A stretch of 64,000 nt of DNA from DATBJG01 sp963790545 (lineage in GTDB: Bacteria > Acidobacteriota > Vicinamibacteria > Vicinamibacterales > JAMQPK01): the NCBI GenBank assembly GCA_963790545.1, contig CAWBPA010000016.1:124001-188000 (forward strand), read 5' to 3'. The notes beneath the pieces are model-generated. The model did not search any database. It was not told where the DNA came from and saw only the letters and a list, made by a program, of their open reading frames with translations. Below are positions 9,541 to 18,157 of the stretch, piece after piece (position 1 is the stretch's first letter; every line of letters starts with the position of its first letter). A program made the position numbers and the translations under genes.

Positions 9541-9834
9541 CGTGAGCGGCGAGCATCCGCGTAGATCCGCGTCCCGTTCCTTGATCGTGATCCGCGAGCA
9601 TCCGCGCAGATCCGCGTCCCGTTCGCCGTGATCGTGATCCGCGAGGATCCGCGTAGATGTCTGGAGTTTAGAGAATCCGCGTCCGCGTCCCGTGTTCGGT
9701 TGTGGAAATCCGCGCCGATCTGCGTCCCGTTTGAGTTTAGAGAAATCCGCGTTGATCCGCGTCCCGTCTGAAGGTAGAGAATCCGCGTAGATCCGCGTCC
9801 CGTTCATCCGGGAGTGATCCGCGCTTATCGGCGG
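9541..9834. repeat. CGCGGAT-family array in inverted orientation
   Basis: A series of units such as GTAGATCCGCGTCCCGTTC, the reverse complement of the 7.2-kb array unit, interrupted by other short words (GATCGTGATCCGCGAGCATC). At least seven CCGCGTCCCGT words are present. The left flank 9400-9540 shows no gene. The array ends at the stop codon of the mannosyltransferase gene. Confidence 0.9.
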
Positions 9835-11376
9835 TTAGAAGAGCTCCCGCCATGTAAAAAAGAGGGTCGCATTGAGCGCCTGTCCCATCCCAAAAGCCGC
9901 AATCCACGCAGGACGGACGCGGACGGACACGAGGAGCGCGAGCGCAAGAAACGCGGGGAACAGCACCGACGTGAAGCGACCGACCGACAGGAACCCCCCA
10001 GCGAGGATTGGCGGCACCAGATTGATCAGCAGGAACACGGCATACGGCAATCCAAACCTCCTGAAGACCAGCCACGTCATTGAAAACACGAACAAGGCCG
10101 GCGCCGCATTCATGACGTCCAAGGGAATCGAGGAGGTATACGCGTACAGCCCGAAGTACGACACGTAGACGTAACTATTGACGAAGAGATTCGACAGCCC
10201 GCCGTATTCGCGCCCCCATGCGAGATGTCCCTTCGCCCAGGCAAACGCGTCACCCGTCAGCTGATACACGAACAGCGAATACAGCAACATTCCGATCCCG
10301 GGCATCGCCGCAGCAAGGACAGCGGCGAGGGGTCGGGGGTGAGAGGTGGCTGGCAACTGACCATCTGCGGTTGGCGACTGACCACCGGCCACCGGCCACT
10401 GGCCACTAATCATGTTGCCGTGCAGCATGCGATGCCACGCTCCGGCAGGCACGAGCCCGCCGCCGCGGACGAACATGTGGTCGAGCGCCAGAATTCCAAG
10501 AGGCACGCTCAGAAAGCAGCCGTTGGGACGTGTCAGACCCACGAGCAGACCCCAGATGCTGGCCTTGAGGAGCTCTCCCCGATGGAAATGGAAAAACGCG
10601 GCAACGGCTGCGCATAAATAGAGGGACTCGGTGTAGACCGCGCTGTAAAAGAGCGCAAAGGGATATGCCGCAAGCAGCCAGAGCGCGCTGACCGTCTGCT
10701 CGTGATCGAGCCATTGGCGGGCGAGCCCGTACAGGTAAATCAGCGCCACGGTGAACATGACGAAGCTGATCACCATCCCTGCGAGGACATAACGACCCCC
10801 AAGCAGACGTCCGACGAACCGAACCAGGAGCGGATAGGCCGGAAAAAACACGATGCTCTGCTGATCGCGCTGCTGCCCGCGGGCATTCCACGTGTAGCCG
10901 TACGTCGCAATCCCTGCGTACCAGCTGGCATCCCATCGCGAGGGCAGATTGAGGAACTCATTGCTGGAGATGCGATTCGGCGGCTCGGGCACCTTGTAGC
11001 CAATGGTCACGACCGCAAAGTAACCGACCAGCAGAATTGGCAACCGCGTGCCAACGAAGATCGGCCACAGGACCCCGAATAGGCTGGATCGCACACCTGC
11101 GCGTGCGGCGTCGAGGAGGCGGCGATAAATCGGCTGCTGGCGAACCAGCAGATGGCGAACGACGAGGATGACGAGAGCCCAGATGAGCACTCGCCACGGT
11201 TCAGTCAACGACAGACGAACACCGAGGAAGCGCCACCTGATGCCCCCGAAGACGGCAAGCAGCAGGCCAATGCCAATGAGCAAGAGCGCGAGGATATCGG
11301 CCGCCCGGGCCCATGCGGGGAGAGACGAAGAATCGGAGCTGGTTACATCCTTCAATGTTGACTGGAGAGGATACAA
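9835..11376 (-). CDS. PIG-V-like mannosyltransferase, multi-pass membrane protein
   Basis: 513 residues, about ten predicted membrane helices. The family signature is visible: a helix followed by SRWDASWYAGIATYGYTW, then SIVFFPAYPLLVRFVGRLLG and FYSAVYTESLYLCAAVAAFF, as in the PIG-V/dolichol-phosphate-mannose-dependent glycosyltransferases. These enzymes move mannose from a lipid carrier to a membrane acceptor; donor and acceptor here are not known. The start is uncertain: TTG at 11376, or TTG at 11355. Residues between two helices (SGQWPVAGGQSPTADGQLPAT) are encoded by an in-frame 7-bp repeat array at 10345-10407, which looks like an insertion into a loop. Confidence 0.85.
   Translation of the reverse strand: MYPLQSTLKDVTSSDSSSLPAWARAADILALLLIGIGLLLAVFGGIRWRFLGVRLSLTEPWRVLIWALVILVVRHLLVRQQPIYRRLLDAARAGVRSSLFGVLWPIFVGTRLPILLVGYFAVVTIGYKVPEPPNRISSNEFLNLPSRWDASWYAGIATYGYTWNARGQQRDQQSIVFFPAYPLLVRFVGRLLGGRYVLAGMVISFVMFTVALIYLYGLARQWLDHEQTVSALWLLAAYPFALFYSAVYTESLYLCAAVAAFFHFHRGELLKASIWGLLVGLTRPNGCFLSVPLGILALDHMFVRGGGLVPAGAWHRMLHGNMISGQWPVAGGQSPTADGQLPATSHPRPLAAVLAAAMPGIGMLLYSLFVYQLTGDAFAWAKGHLAWGREYGGLSNLFVNSYVYVSYFGLYAYTSSIPLDVMNAAPALFVFSMTWLVFRRFGLPYAVFLLINLVPPILAGGFLSVGRFTSVLFPAFLALALLVSVRVRPAWIAAFGMGQALNATLFFTWRELF
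10345..10407. repeat. In-frame heptamer array inside the mannosyltransferase gene
   Basis: Nine consecutive 7-bp units (GGTGGCT, GGCAACT, GACCATC, TGCGGTT, GGCGACT, GACCACC, GGCCACC, GGCCACT, GGCCACT), 63 bp in all. This is a multiple of 21, so the frame is kept and the protein shows a 7-residue pattern starting with GQ. It is the only such array found inside a gene body. Confidence 0.85.
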
Positions 11377-11377
11377 G

Positions 11378-11478
11378 AAGTCTGAAGTTAGAAGTCTGAA
11401 GTCTGAAGACGGAGTGACCGATTCTGAATTCCCCCCTTCTGACTTTTGTTCAGACTTCTGACTTCAGACTTCAGACTT
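11378..11478. repeat. Inverted pair of heptamer arrays (TCTGAAG / CTTCAGA)
   Basis: A direct block of GAAGTCT units is followed after about 35 bp by an inverted block of CAGACTT units, forming a long potential hairpin. It fills the gap between the mannosyltransferase start and the methyltransferase end. The stop codon of the upstream methyltransferase (…AAG TCT GAA GTC TGA) lies inside it. Confidence 0.88.
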
Positions 11479-11982
11479 TTGTGAAATCCCGAGCGCCTTC
11501 TCTTCGATCTCGATTCGTCTCCACATGAGAGTGCCGAACACGACCGTGGCCAGCGTCCCGCTCCAGGGGGTTCCCAGCATCATCGCGGCGCTGACAAGCT
11601 CGCCGAAGACGGCCACATAGTTCGGGTGACGGATCCAGCGATAAGGGCCGCGGTCGACGAGCGGCGCACCCATCGGGACGAGCACGCGAAACGTCCAGCG
11701 GGTCCCGAGCGATGTGATGGCCCACCACTTGAGCAGCTTGGCGATCGCGAACACGATGGCACCGGGAACAAGGAGCGCGCCCGAAGCCCCGCGCCACCAG
11801 GCTTCGGCGAGCATCAAGACAAAGCAGCCCGGATACACCACCTGCATCACCGCATACACATCGCCCGGCGGTTCCACCGCTCCGGCGGCTCGCAGCGCAC
11901 GCTCATGCATCCGCGACAGCCATGCTTCGATGATCATCGCAATCGCGACCACGGCGGCGATGACGGGAATCGAGGGAGTCAT
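11464..11982 (-). CDS. Isoprenylcysteine carboxyl methyltransferase (ICMT)-family protein
   Basis: 172 residues from the ATG at 11982; longer frames upstream run through a dispersed repeat. It has about four membrane helices, and the conserved C-terminal ICMT segment RGPYRWIRHPNYVAVFGELV is present with RIEIEEKAL after it. ICMT-like enzymes use S-adenosylmethionine to methylate small lipophilic or lipid-linked substrates. The last residues QKSEV and the stop codon are encoded by the neighbouring heptamer array. It lies downstream of a flavoenzyme and a ketosynthase on the same strand, so a joint role on a polyketide or isoprenoid product is possible but inferred. Confidence 0.82.
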   Translation of the reverse strand: MTPSIPVIAAVVAIAMIIEAWLSRMHERALRAAGAVEPPGDVYAVMQVVYPGCFVLMLAEAWWRGASGALLVPGAIVFAIAKLLKWWAITSLGTRWTFRVLVPMGAPLVDRGPYRWIRHPNYVAVFGELVSAAMMLGTPWSGTLATVVFGTLMWRRIEIEEKALGISQKSEV

Positions 11983-12005
11983 GTCGGAACGCGCGAGCCT
12001 TGCCG

Positions 12006-12075
12006 GCGGGTCTGACCAGCCTCCGCCAAGGCTACGGCGGTCCGCCGGAGCTTCAGCGAAGGCGGAAGACCCGCC
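12006..12075. repeat. Dispersed inverted-repeat element
   Basis: The outer ends GCGGGTCT and AGACCCGC form a stem; inside lie CTCCGCCAAGGCTACGG and the partly complementary CGGAGCTTCAGCGAAGGCGG. It fills the gap between the ICMT-like and flavoenzyme genes. It has the look of a mobile or dispersed palindromic repeat; no second full copy occurs in this window. Confidence 0.6.
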
Positions 12076-12076
12076 T

Positions 12077-13231
12077 CTACGAGCGTGAGATCTCGCAATC
12101 TCCGGCCGTTCGAATGACCGATCGGAGGACTGACGGCGCGAGCGATGCGCCAATCGCCGCAGCACCTACCGCGGCAGGCATGTCGACAATGCGTCGAAGC
12201 ACACGATTGAAGCGCCACTTCGAGGCGAACGCCTGCCGGCGGCGCCGGGCAAGAGCAAAGTGCGCGTCGGGTCGCCCGGTGGCCAGGATTTCCAGCGCGG
12301 TCTCGGCCGCGAGCTCGGCACCGCGCACTGCAAATCGTAATCCGTCGCCCGTCATGGGATCGATAAAACCCGCAGCATCCCCCGCGAGCAGCAGACCAGC
12401 AATGGCAGGCGTGTCGACCTCGACGGCAAGCGGCCCGAGCACGGTCGGGCGAACGATGAGGTTCGCCCGAGCAAAACGGTCCCGCAGCATCGGGTCCCGA
12501 CCCAGGGCTCCCCGTAGCACCGCTTCCGGATCCCGCGACCGGCCGATGGTCGTTGCAGACGCCACCAGACAGGCATTGGTCACGCCGCCACTAACCGGCG
12601 CCACGCCGATATACTCGCCCGATCTGATGTGCATCTCACCCAGCGTCGACATGCCCGACACCCCGTCAAAGTACACGCCGACCGCCCACCGGCGCGGTCG
12701 TTCGGGATGGCGCGCCAGGCCAAGACCAAAGGCGACCGCCGATCGGCGACCGTCCGCGGCAATCACCACCGACGCGGAAAGCGTCGTGTCGCCGCGACGC
12801 GACGAGACCACGAGCCCTCGGGCATGGTTCGACCCATCGCGGCTGTCTGTCTCGATACTCACGCGACGCACGGCCACGCCGTCCTCGACCTGAGCCCCGG
12901 CACGAACAGCTTCGGTGACCAGCGCGAAATCCAATTCCCGCCGCGTGATGGAACGCCCAACAAAGCCCGTCGGATAGCGACCCTCGACCCGCACACCTCC
13001 TGGCCCCGTCACGAGCATGCCTTCAATGGGCATTCCCAGCGTGTTCTTCCACGTCGACAGGTTCAATCGGTCGAGCAGCGCCAGGGTTCCCGGGTTGAGG
13101 TTGTCGCCGCACAGTTTGTCGCGCGGAAACCGGGCACGATCGACGAGCAGCACACGAGCCCCTGCGCGCGCAAGAAGTGTGGCCGCAATCGATCCCGCCG
13201 GCCCGGCACCGGCAACGAGGACGTCCCACAT
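12077..13231 (-). CDS. Geranylgeranyl reductase-family FAD-dependent oxidoreductase
   Basis: 384 residues. The N-terminal dinucleotide fold DVLVAGAGPAGSIAATLLARAG is followed by the acidic end of strand 2 and FPRDKLCGDNLNPG, a cysteine-containing segment typical of the geranylgeranyl reductase-like group. The second FAD motif LLLAGDAAGFIDPMTGDGLR is near residues 285-305. Such enzymes reduce or oxidise prenyl chains or polyketide/aromatic intermediates. It lies 63 bp downstream of the ketosynthase on the same strand. Substrate is unknown. Confidence 0.88.
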   Translation of the reverse strand: MWDVLVAGAGPAGSIAATLLARAGARVLLVDRARFPRDKLCGDNLNPGTLALLDRLNLSTWKNTLGMPIEGMLVTGPGGVRVEGRYPTGFVGRSITRRELDFALVTEAVRAGAQVEDGVAVRRVSIETDSRDGSNHARGLVVSSRRGDTTLSASVVIAADGRRSAVAFGLGLARHPERPRRWAVGVYFDGVSGMSTLGEMHIRSGEYIGVAPVSGGVTNACLVASATTIGRSRDPEAVLRGALGRDPMLRDRFARANLIVRPTVLGPLAVEVDTPAIAGLLLAGDAAGFIDPMTGDGLRFAVRGAELAAETALEILATGRPDAHFALARRRRQAFASKWRFNRVLRRIVDMPAAVGAAAIGASLAPSVLRSVIRTAGDCEISRS

Positions 13232-13294
13232 AAAAACTGAGAAGTGAGAACTTAAAACTCGAGACTGAAGGTCGGCTGCGCTGTTCAGCAGCCG

Positions 13295-14552
13295 CTAAAG
13301 TCTACTGTCGCTCAATAGAAGCGCGCTGTTTTTCGATCCAAAACCCAGGCAGTTGCACAGGGCGCGGCGCGGCGACGCAGGGCGGCCGACGTTCGGGATG
13401 AAATCGAGGTCGCACTCCGGGTCGGGTTCGAGCAGATTGATCGTCGGCGGGAGAAAGCTCCGCGACAACGCCAGCGCGGTGGTCGCAACACCCGCTGCCC
13501 CGCTCGCCCCCTGTGGATGTCCAATCATCGACTTGATCGACGAGCCGGGGACGAGATCGGCGCGCGATCCGAGAAACTGACGGACGCATCGCGCCTCCAC
13601 GGCGTCGTTCAACAGCGTCGAGGTGCCGTGGAAGTTCACGTAGTCGATTTCCTCGATGGCGGCCCGCGACCGATCGACGGCCAGCGTCATGGCGCGAAGA
13701 ATCTGTTCCCCATCGGCTGCCATCTGAACGCGGTGGTACGCGTCGCACGTCGATCCGTAGCCTTCGATGCGGGCGTACACGTTGGCCCCACGCGCCCGCG
13801 CGCGCTCCTCGCGCTCGAGCACCAGCATCCACGCGCCTTCTCCAAGCACGAAGCCGTCGCGGCCGCGGTCGAACGGCCGCGACGCACGTGCCGGCGTGTC
13901 GTTGTAACGTGTGGAAACCGCGCGCATTCTCGAGAAGCCAAAGATCATTCCGGGCGTGACAGGGGCGTCGACACCCCCCGAGAGGAGCACTTCGGCCTCG
14001 CCGCTGCGCAGGAGCGAGCAGGCATAGCCAATGGCATCGGTCGAGCTCGTACAACCCGTCGACAACACATGGCTCACGCCGTGCAGCCGCAGCGAGATCG
14101 ACAACTCGCTCGAGATCATGCCGACGATCCCCAACGCGATGGCGTACGGCGTGACGTGCTTTCCACCGTTGAGAAAAAAATCTTCGGTACTGACGCTCCC
14201 CGACGTCGACACCTCCGCCGCCGGTGCCGATGACGACGCCAGCGTCCGGCTCCTCGACGCGCAGGCCGGCATCGGCCCACGCTTCGCGCGCGGCAATCAC
14301 ACCAATGAGCGCGGCGCGTGAGTACCGGCGCGGATCGGCACGCGACTGTCCGTTATCGTCTCCTTCGATCGTGGGGATGTCTGCTGACGTGACAGGAGGC
14401 ACAGGCGCCGCCACGCGGCACGGCATTCCGGACGCGTCGAAGTCCGTAATCGCACGCGTGCCGCTGCATCCGCGGCTGACGGCCTGCCAGAATCGTTCGC
14501 GACCAATCCCGAAGGGCGACACCACACCGATCCCGGTGATGGCGATGCGCAT
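13295..14552 (-). CDS. Beta-ketoacyl synthase (FabF/KAS II-like), frameshifted at an A7/T7 tract
   Basis: Two overlapping frames make one ketosynthase of about 419 residues. The first, from the ATG at 14552 (MRIAITGIGVVSPFG), reads to ...GERQYRRFF. The second continues LNGGKHVTPYAIALGIVG to the end at 13295. The switch lies at seven A on the plus strand (14174-14180); six would give an unbroken frame. The active-site cysteine (STGCTSSTDA), first histidine (NFHGTSTLLND) and second histidine (IGHPQGASGAAG) are all in the second part, so the complete enzyme would be catalytic. A GTG at 14564 is an alternative start. Either assembly error or slippage at the homopolymer explains the break. Confidence 0.85.
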
Positions 14553-14581
14553 GTTTGTAGCCACCTATAATACGCGCAACC
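14553..14581. promoter_or_regulatory. Very short divergent promoter region
   Basis: Only 29 bp separate the ketosynthase ATG from the divergent methyltransferase ATG. They contain CTATAATAC, which offers TATAAT on the plus strand (14566-14571) and TATTAT on the minus strand. If these are -10 boxes, both transcripts would have very short leaders. No clear -35 boxes are seen. Confidence 0.4.
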
Positions 14582-15304
14582 ATGTCGACGAGCCCGCGAC
14601 TTCCAAGCTCGGCCGTACGCGTGTTCGCATGGGGCGGCGGCGCGGCGTTCGTCGGCTCACTCGCCTGGTTTGTATTCTTCTACTACGCGGTGCTCGGACA
14701 TCGCGAAGCTCCCCGCGAGGCGTTCGCGCGGCATCTCGGCATTGACGTTCTGCTGTTTGGCGCCTTCGCCGCTCACCACAGCTTCTTCGCACGCGACCGA
14801 GTGAAGCAGCAGCTCGCCCGCTGGCTCTCGCCGTCGCTCGAACGCTCAGCCTACGTCTGGATTGCCAGCCTGCTGTTTGCACTCGTGTGTCTTCTGTGGA
14901 GGCCCGTCCCAGGCGGTGAGATCTATCACGTTACGGGGTGGTTGGGGCTGACGATTCGCAGCGTGCAGGTGCTGGGGCTGCTGTTGACCTTCCGCGCCGC
15001 GGCGGTGCTGGACGTGCTCGATCTCGCCGGAATCCGCCAGGCACTCGGGTGGCCGCGCCAATCCCGGGTCGAAATCGTCGGCCCGTATCGCTGGGTGCGC
15101 CACCCCTTATATGCCGGCTGGATGATGTTCGTCTTCGGTTCGCCGAATATGACCGTGGATCGCCTGACCTTCGCTCTTGTCAGTTCCGGGTACATCCTGA
15201 TGGCCATCCCGTGGGAAGAGCGGTCGCTCTGCGCATCGCTCGGCGACGGATATCGGCGCTACATGCAAACCGTGAAATGGAGACTGCTCCCTTTTGTGTA
15301 TTGA
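14582..15304 (+). CDS. ICMT/NnrU-like membrane methyltransferase
   Basis: 240 residues with five or six predicted membrane helices. The C-terminal part carries the phospholipid/isoprenylcysteine methyltransferase pattern: VGPYRWVRHPLYAGWMMFVF, then MAIPWEERSLCASLGDGYRR and YMQTVKWRLLPFVY. Related families include protein-S-isoprenylcysteine methyltransferase, NnrU and methanethiol S-methyltransferase; the sequence does not decide between them. It is divergent from the ketosynthase with only 29 bp between the starts. The stop is followed at once by an AAAGGTC heptamer array. Confidence 0.78.
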   Translation: MSTSPRLPSSAVRVFAWGGGAAFVGSLAWFVFFYYAVLGHREAPREAFARHLGIDVLLFGAFAAHHSFFARDRVKQQLARWLSPSLERSAYVWIASLLFALVCLLWRPVPGGEIYHVTGWLGLTIRSVQVLGLLLTFRAAAVLDVLDLAGIRQALGWPRQSRVEIVGPYRWVRHPLYAGWMMFVFGSPNMTVDRLTFALVSSGYILMAIPWEERSLCASLGDGYRRYMQTVKWRLLPFVY

Positions 15305-15305
15305 A

Positions 15306-15392
15306 AGAAAAGTCAAAGGTCAAAGGTCAAGGGTCAAAGGTACTGAAGCCGGACGTTACGTGTGAAGAGCTGATGGCTGATGGCTGATGGCT
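15306..15392. repeat. Two adjacent heptamer arrays (AAAGGTC; GCTGATG)
   Basis: AAGTCAAAGGTCAAAGGTC and variants run to about 15340, then after a short gap GCTGATG is repeated three times at 15370-15390. Both have a 7-bp step. They fill the space before the zinc-ribbon gene. Confidence 0.85.
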
Positions 15393-15409
15393 ACTGCTAT
15401 TATCAACTC

Positions 15410-15691
15410 ATGGAAGAACGGGACTTTTTCATCGAACGGTCGGAAACCCTGCCGGCGAACTTTACCTGCCCGCGCTGCAAGCGCCGCAACGAGTATGACG
15501 TTCGCTGGGTGCGGCGAACCAAGAAGGATCGCCTGCCGCCCGGTGCGAACGAACGGGATCGCGCGTTGTTCGGGAAAGTACGCGATCACATGGTGCGAAT
15601 GGATGACCTGTTGACGTGCAAAGCGTGCGGCAAACGGTTCGAAATCCCGTCGCATCAATCACTGGTCTTCACGCAACGCGACCAGAATTGA
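15410..15691 (+). CDS. Small zinc-ribbon protein
   Basis: 93 residues from the ATG at 15410 (MEERDFFIERSE). Two cysteine pairs, FTCPRCKRRN near residue 22 and LTCKACGKRFE near 75, form a zinc ribbon. The middle is charged and contains VRWVRRTKKDRLPPG. It is short, probably cytoplasmic, with no recognised family. A frame 30 bp longer upstream is less likely because it reads through a heptamer repeat. It precedes lon on the same strand but is separated from it by a hairpin-forming array. Confidence 0.7.
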   Translation: MEERDFFIERSETLPANFTCPRCKRRNEYDVRWVRRTKKDRLPPGANERDRALFGKVRDHMVRMDDLLTCKACGKRFEIPSHQSLVFTQRDQN

Positions 15692-15782
15692 AAGTCTCAA
15701 GTCTGAAGTCTGAAGTCTGAAGTCTCAAAGACAATTGGCCTAACTTGAGCCTTCAGCCTTCAGACTTCAGACTTCAGGCTTG
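15692..15782. repeat. Inverted pair of heptamer arrays (GTCTGAA / TTCAGAC)
   Basis: AAGTCTC and AAGTCTG units in a row are followed, after a short spacer, by CTTCAGC and CTTCAGA units in inverse orientation. Together they can fold into a stem of about 30 bp. The structure sits exactly between the zinc-ribbon stop and the lon start. Confidence 0.9.
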
Positions 15783-15791
15783 ACTCTCGTT

Positions 15792-18140
15792 ATGACTGAA
15801 TCTCAACCGACGCCGCCCATCCCCACCGATCTGCCGGTGTTGCCGATCCGGCAGACCGTTGCCTTTCCGCTGACGCTCGCGCCGCTGTCTGTCAATCGCC
15901 CGGTGTCGGTTGAAAGCATCAATCGCGCACTGGCGTCGAACCGCATGATCTTTCTCGTGCTGCAGGAAGGCGACGTCGACGATCCGCAGCCGTCGGACCT
16001 CCGACGCGTGGGAACGGTCGGCGTCATCCGGCAGATGGCGAAAACGCCGAACGGCGTCAACGTGCTGGTCGAAGGTGTGGTCCGCGCCCGCGCGAAAACC
16101 ATGACGCGCAACGACCTGTCGCTGCAGGCCACCATCGAAGCGATTCCCGACAAGAGTGAGCGAACGCTCGAAGTCGACGCCCACATGCGGCGGCTGCACG
16201 AGCTCATCGAGCGCGCCATCTCGCATTCCGATGGGTTGCAGGAGCTCAGGGGCGCCGTCATGGCGATCGAGGATCCGCTTCGCCTCGGCTATCTGCTGGC
16301 GAGCATGCTCGACATCAAGGCCGACGAGAAACAGCGCCTTCTCGAAACAGACGACCTCACCGCCAAGTTGACCATCGTCGCCGCCGCGCTCTCACGGGAG
16401 ATCTCGCTTCTCGAGTTGAAAAGCAAGATCGAATCCCAGGCGCAGCAGGAGATGACCGACGCACAGCGCCAGTACTATCTGCGACAGCAGCTCAAAGCCA
16501 TTCAGGAAGAGCTGGGCGAAGGGGAACGGCCCGACGGCGCCGATCTGCGAAAGCGCGTCGAGGAGGCGAAGCTTCCGGAAGAAGTGGCCGCCGTGGCCAT
16601 GCGTGAGATCGACCGCATCCAGCGCATGGGCCCTGCCTCGCCCGAATCGCAAATGATCCGCACGTACGTGGAGTGGCTGCTCGAGGTCCCCTGGTCGGTG
16701 ACGACCGAGGATCGGATCGATCCGGTCGAAGCGCGGCGAACCCTCGATGAGGATCACTACGACCTCGACAAGGTCAAGGAACGCATCGTCGAATATCTCG
16801 CCGTCCGGAAGCTGAAGGGCGACATGAAGGGGCCGATCCTTTGTTTTGTCGGCCCGCCCGGCGTCGGCAAGACGTCGCTGGGGCAGTCGATTGCGCGGGC
16901 GATGAACCGGAAGTTCGTGCGCATCTCACTTGGCGGCATCCGAGACGAGGCCGAGATCCGCGGGCATCGGCGCACATATATCGGATCGATGCCGGGCCGC
17001 ATCGTGCAGGCGCTGAAGCAGGGCGGCTCGGCCAACCCGGTCTTCATGCTCGACGAAATCGACAAGCTGAGCATCGGCTATCAGGGCGATCCCGCGGCAG
17101 CGCTGCTCGAAGTGCTCGACCCCGCGCAGAACAACAGCTTTCGCGACCACTACCTCGAGGTGCCGTTCGATTTGTCGCGCGTGCTGTTCATTGCCACCGC
17201 CAATCAGCTCGGCACGATCCATCCGGCGCTGCTCGATCGCATGGAGATCATTTCGCTGTCCGGCTATACCGAAGAAGAAAAGATGCATATCGCTCGACGG
17301 TACCTTTTGCCCCGCCAGATCACCGAGCATGGTCTCCAGCCAACTGCATTCGAGCTCACCGACAAGGCGCTCGGGGAAGTCATTTCCGACTACACACGCG
17401 AGGCGGGCGTGCGCAACCTCGAGCGACAGCTCGGCACGATCGCCCGCAAGGTGGCCGCTCGCGTGGCCAGTCGTCCCGCCAATGAGCCGGCTCCACCCGA
17501 GGTCATCGACTCGGAACAGCTGCCCGATTTTCTGGGACCCCCCCGCTTCAAACGCGAGGTGGCATTCCGGACCTCTCGCCCGGGCGTCGCAACTGGCGTT
17601 GCGTGGACCGAAACCGGAGGCGACGTCCTCTATATCGAGGCGACGCTCATGCCGGGTGGCAGCCAGAACATCATCCTGACGGGGCAGCTTGGCAGCGTCA
17701 TGCAGGAATCGGCACGCGCTGCGGTCAGCCACATCCGATCGAATGCCAGCCAGCTCGGCATCGCGCCGGACTTTCTCGACCACAAAGATCTCCACGTCCA
17801 CGTGCCCGCTGGCGCAATTCCCAAGGACGGACCGTCGGCGGGAGTCACGATGGCCACCGCCATCCTGTCAGCGGTACGCAACGAACCCGTACGTCCGGAC
17901 GTGGCCATGACCGGCGAAATCACGCTCAGCGGGCTCGTGCTGCCTGTCGGCGGCATTCGCGAGAAGGCGCTTGCCGCGCGCCGTCAGGGTGTGAAGACGT
18001 TCATCCTCCCGGCCATGAACACACCAGACCTCGCGGAGCTGCCCAAGGAAGTCCGTGACGACCTCACGTTCGTCCCTGCCGAGACGCTCGAAGAAGTGTT
18101 GAAGGTGGCTTTACCTGAACAGGTCAAGTCTCAAGTCTGA
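15792..18140 (+). CDS. lon: ATP-dependent protease Lon
   Basis: 782 residues from the ATG at 15792. The N-terminal substrate-binding domain begins LPVLPIRQTVAFPLTLAPLS. The AAA+ module has Walker A GPPGVGKTS near residue 353 and Walker B VFMLDEIDK near 420. The C-terminal peptidase has the catalytic serine in PKDGPSAGVTMATA near 680 and the lysine in GGIREKALAARRQG near 724. Length and motifs are normal for LonA, a cytoplasmic protease for misfolded and regulatory proteins. The final residues (VKSQV) and the stop codon are encoded by a TCAAGTC heptamer repeat. A 12-bp longer start at 15780 is possible. Confidence 0.97.
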   Translation: MTESQPTPPIPTDLPVLPIRQTVAFPLTLAPLSVNRPVSVESINRALASNRMIFLVLQEGDVDDPQPSDLRRVGTVGVIRQMAKTPNGVNVLVEGVVRARAKTMTRNDLSLQATIEAIPDKSERTLEVDAHMRRLHELIERAISHSDGLQELRGAVMAIEDPLRLGYLLASMLDIKADEKQRLLETDDLTAKLTIVAAALSREISLLELKSKIESQAQQEMTDAQRQYYLRQQLKAIQEELGEGERPDGADLRKRVEEAKLPEEVAAVAMREIDRIQRMGPASPESQMIRTYVEWLLEVPWSVTTEDRIDPVEARRTLDEDHYDLDKVKERIVEYLAVRKLKGDMKGPILCFVGPPGVGKTSLGQSIARAMNRKFVRISLGGIRDEAEIRGHRRTYIGSMPGRIVQALKQGGSANPVFMLDEIDKLSIGYQGDPAAALLEVLDPAQNNSFRDHYLEVPFDLSRVLFIATANQLGTIHPALLDRMEIISLSGYTEEEKMHIARRYLLPRQITEHGLQPTAFELTDKALGEVISDYTREAGVRNLERQLGTIARKVAARVASRPANEPAPPEVIDSEQLPDFLGPPRFKREVAFRTSRPGVATGVAWTETGGDVLYIEATLMPGGSQNIILTGQLGSVMQESARAAVSHIRSNASQLGIAPDFLDHKDLHVHVPAGAIPKDGPSAGVTMATAILSAVRNEPVRPDVAMTGEITLSGLVLPVGGIREKALAARRQGVKTFILPAMNTPDLAELPKEVRDDLTFVPAETLEEVLKVALPEQVKSQV

Positions 18141-18157
18141 AGGCTGAGATGTGAGCC

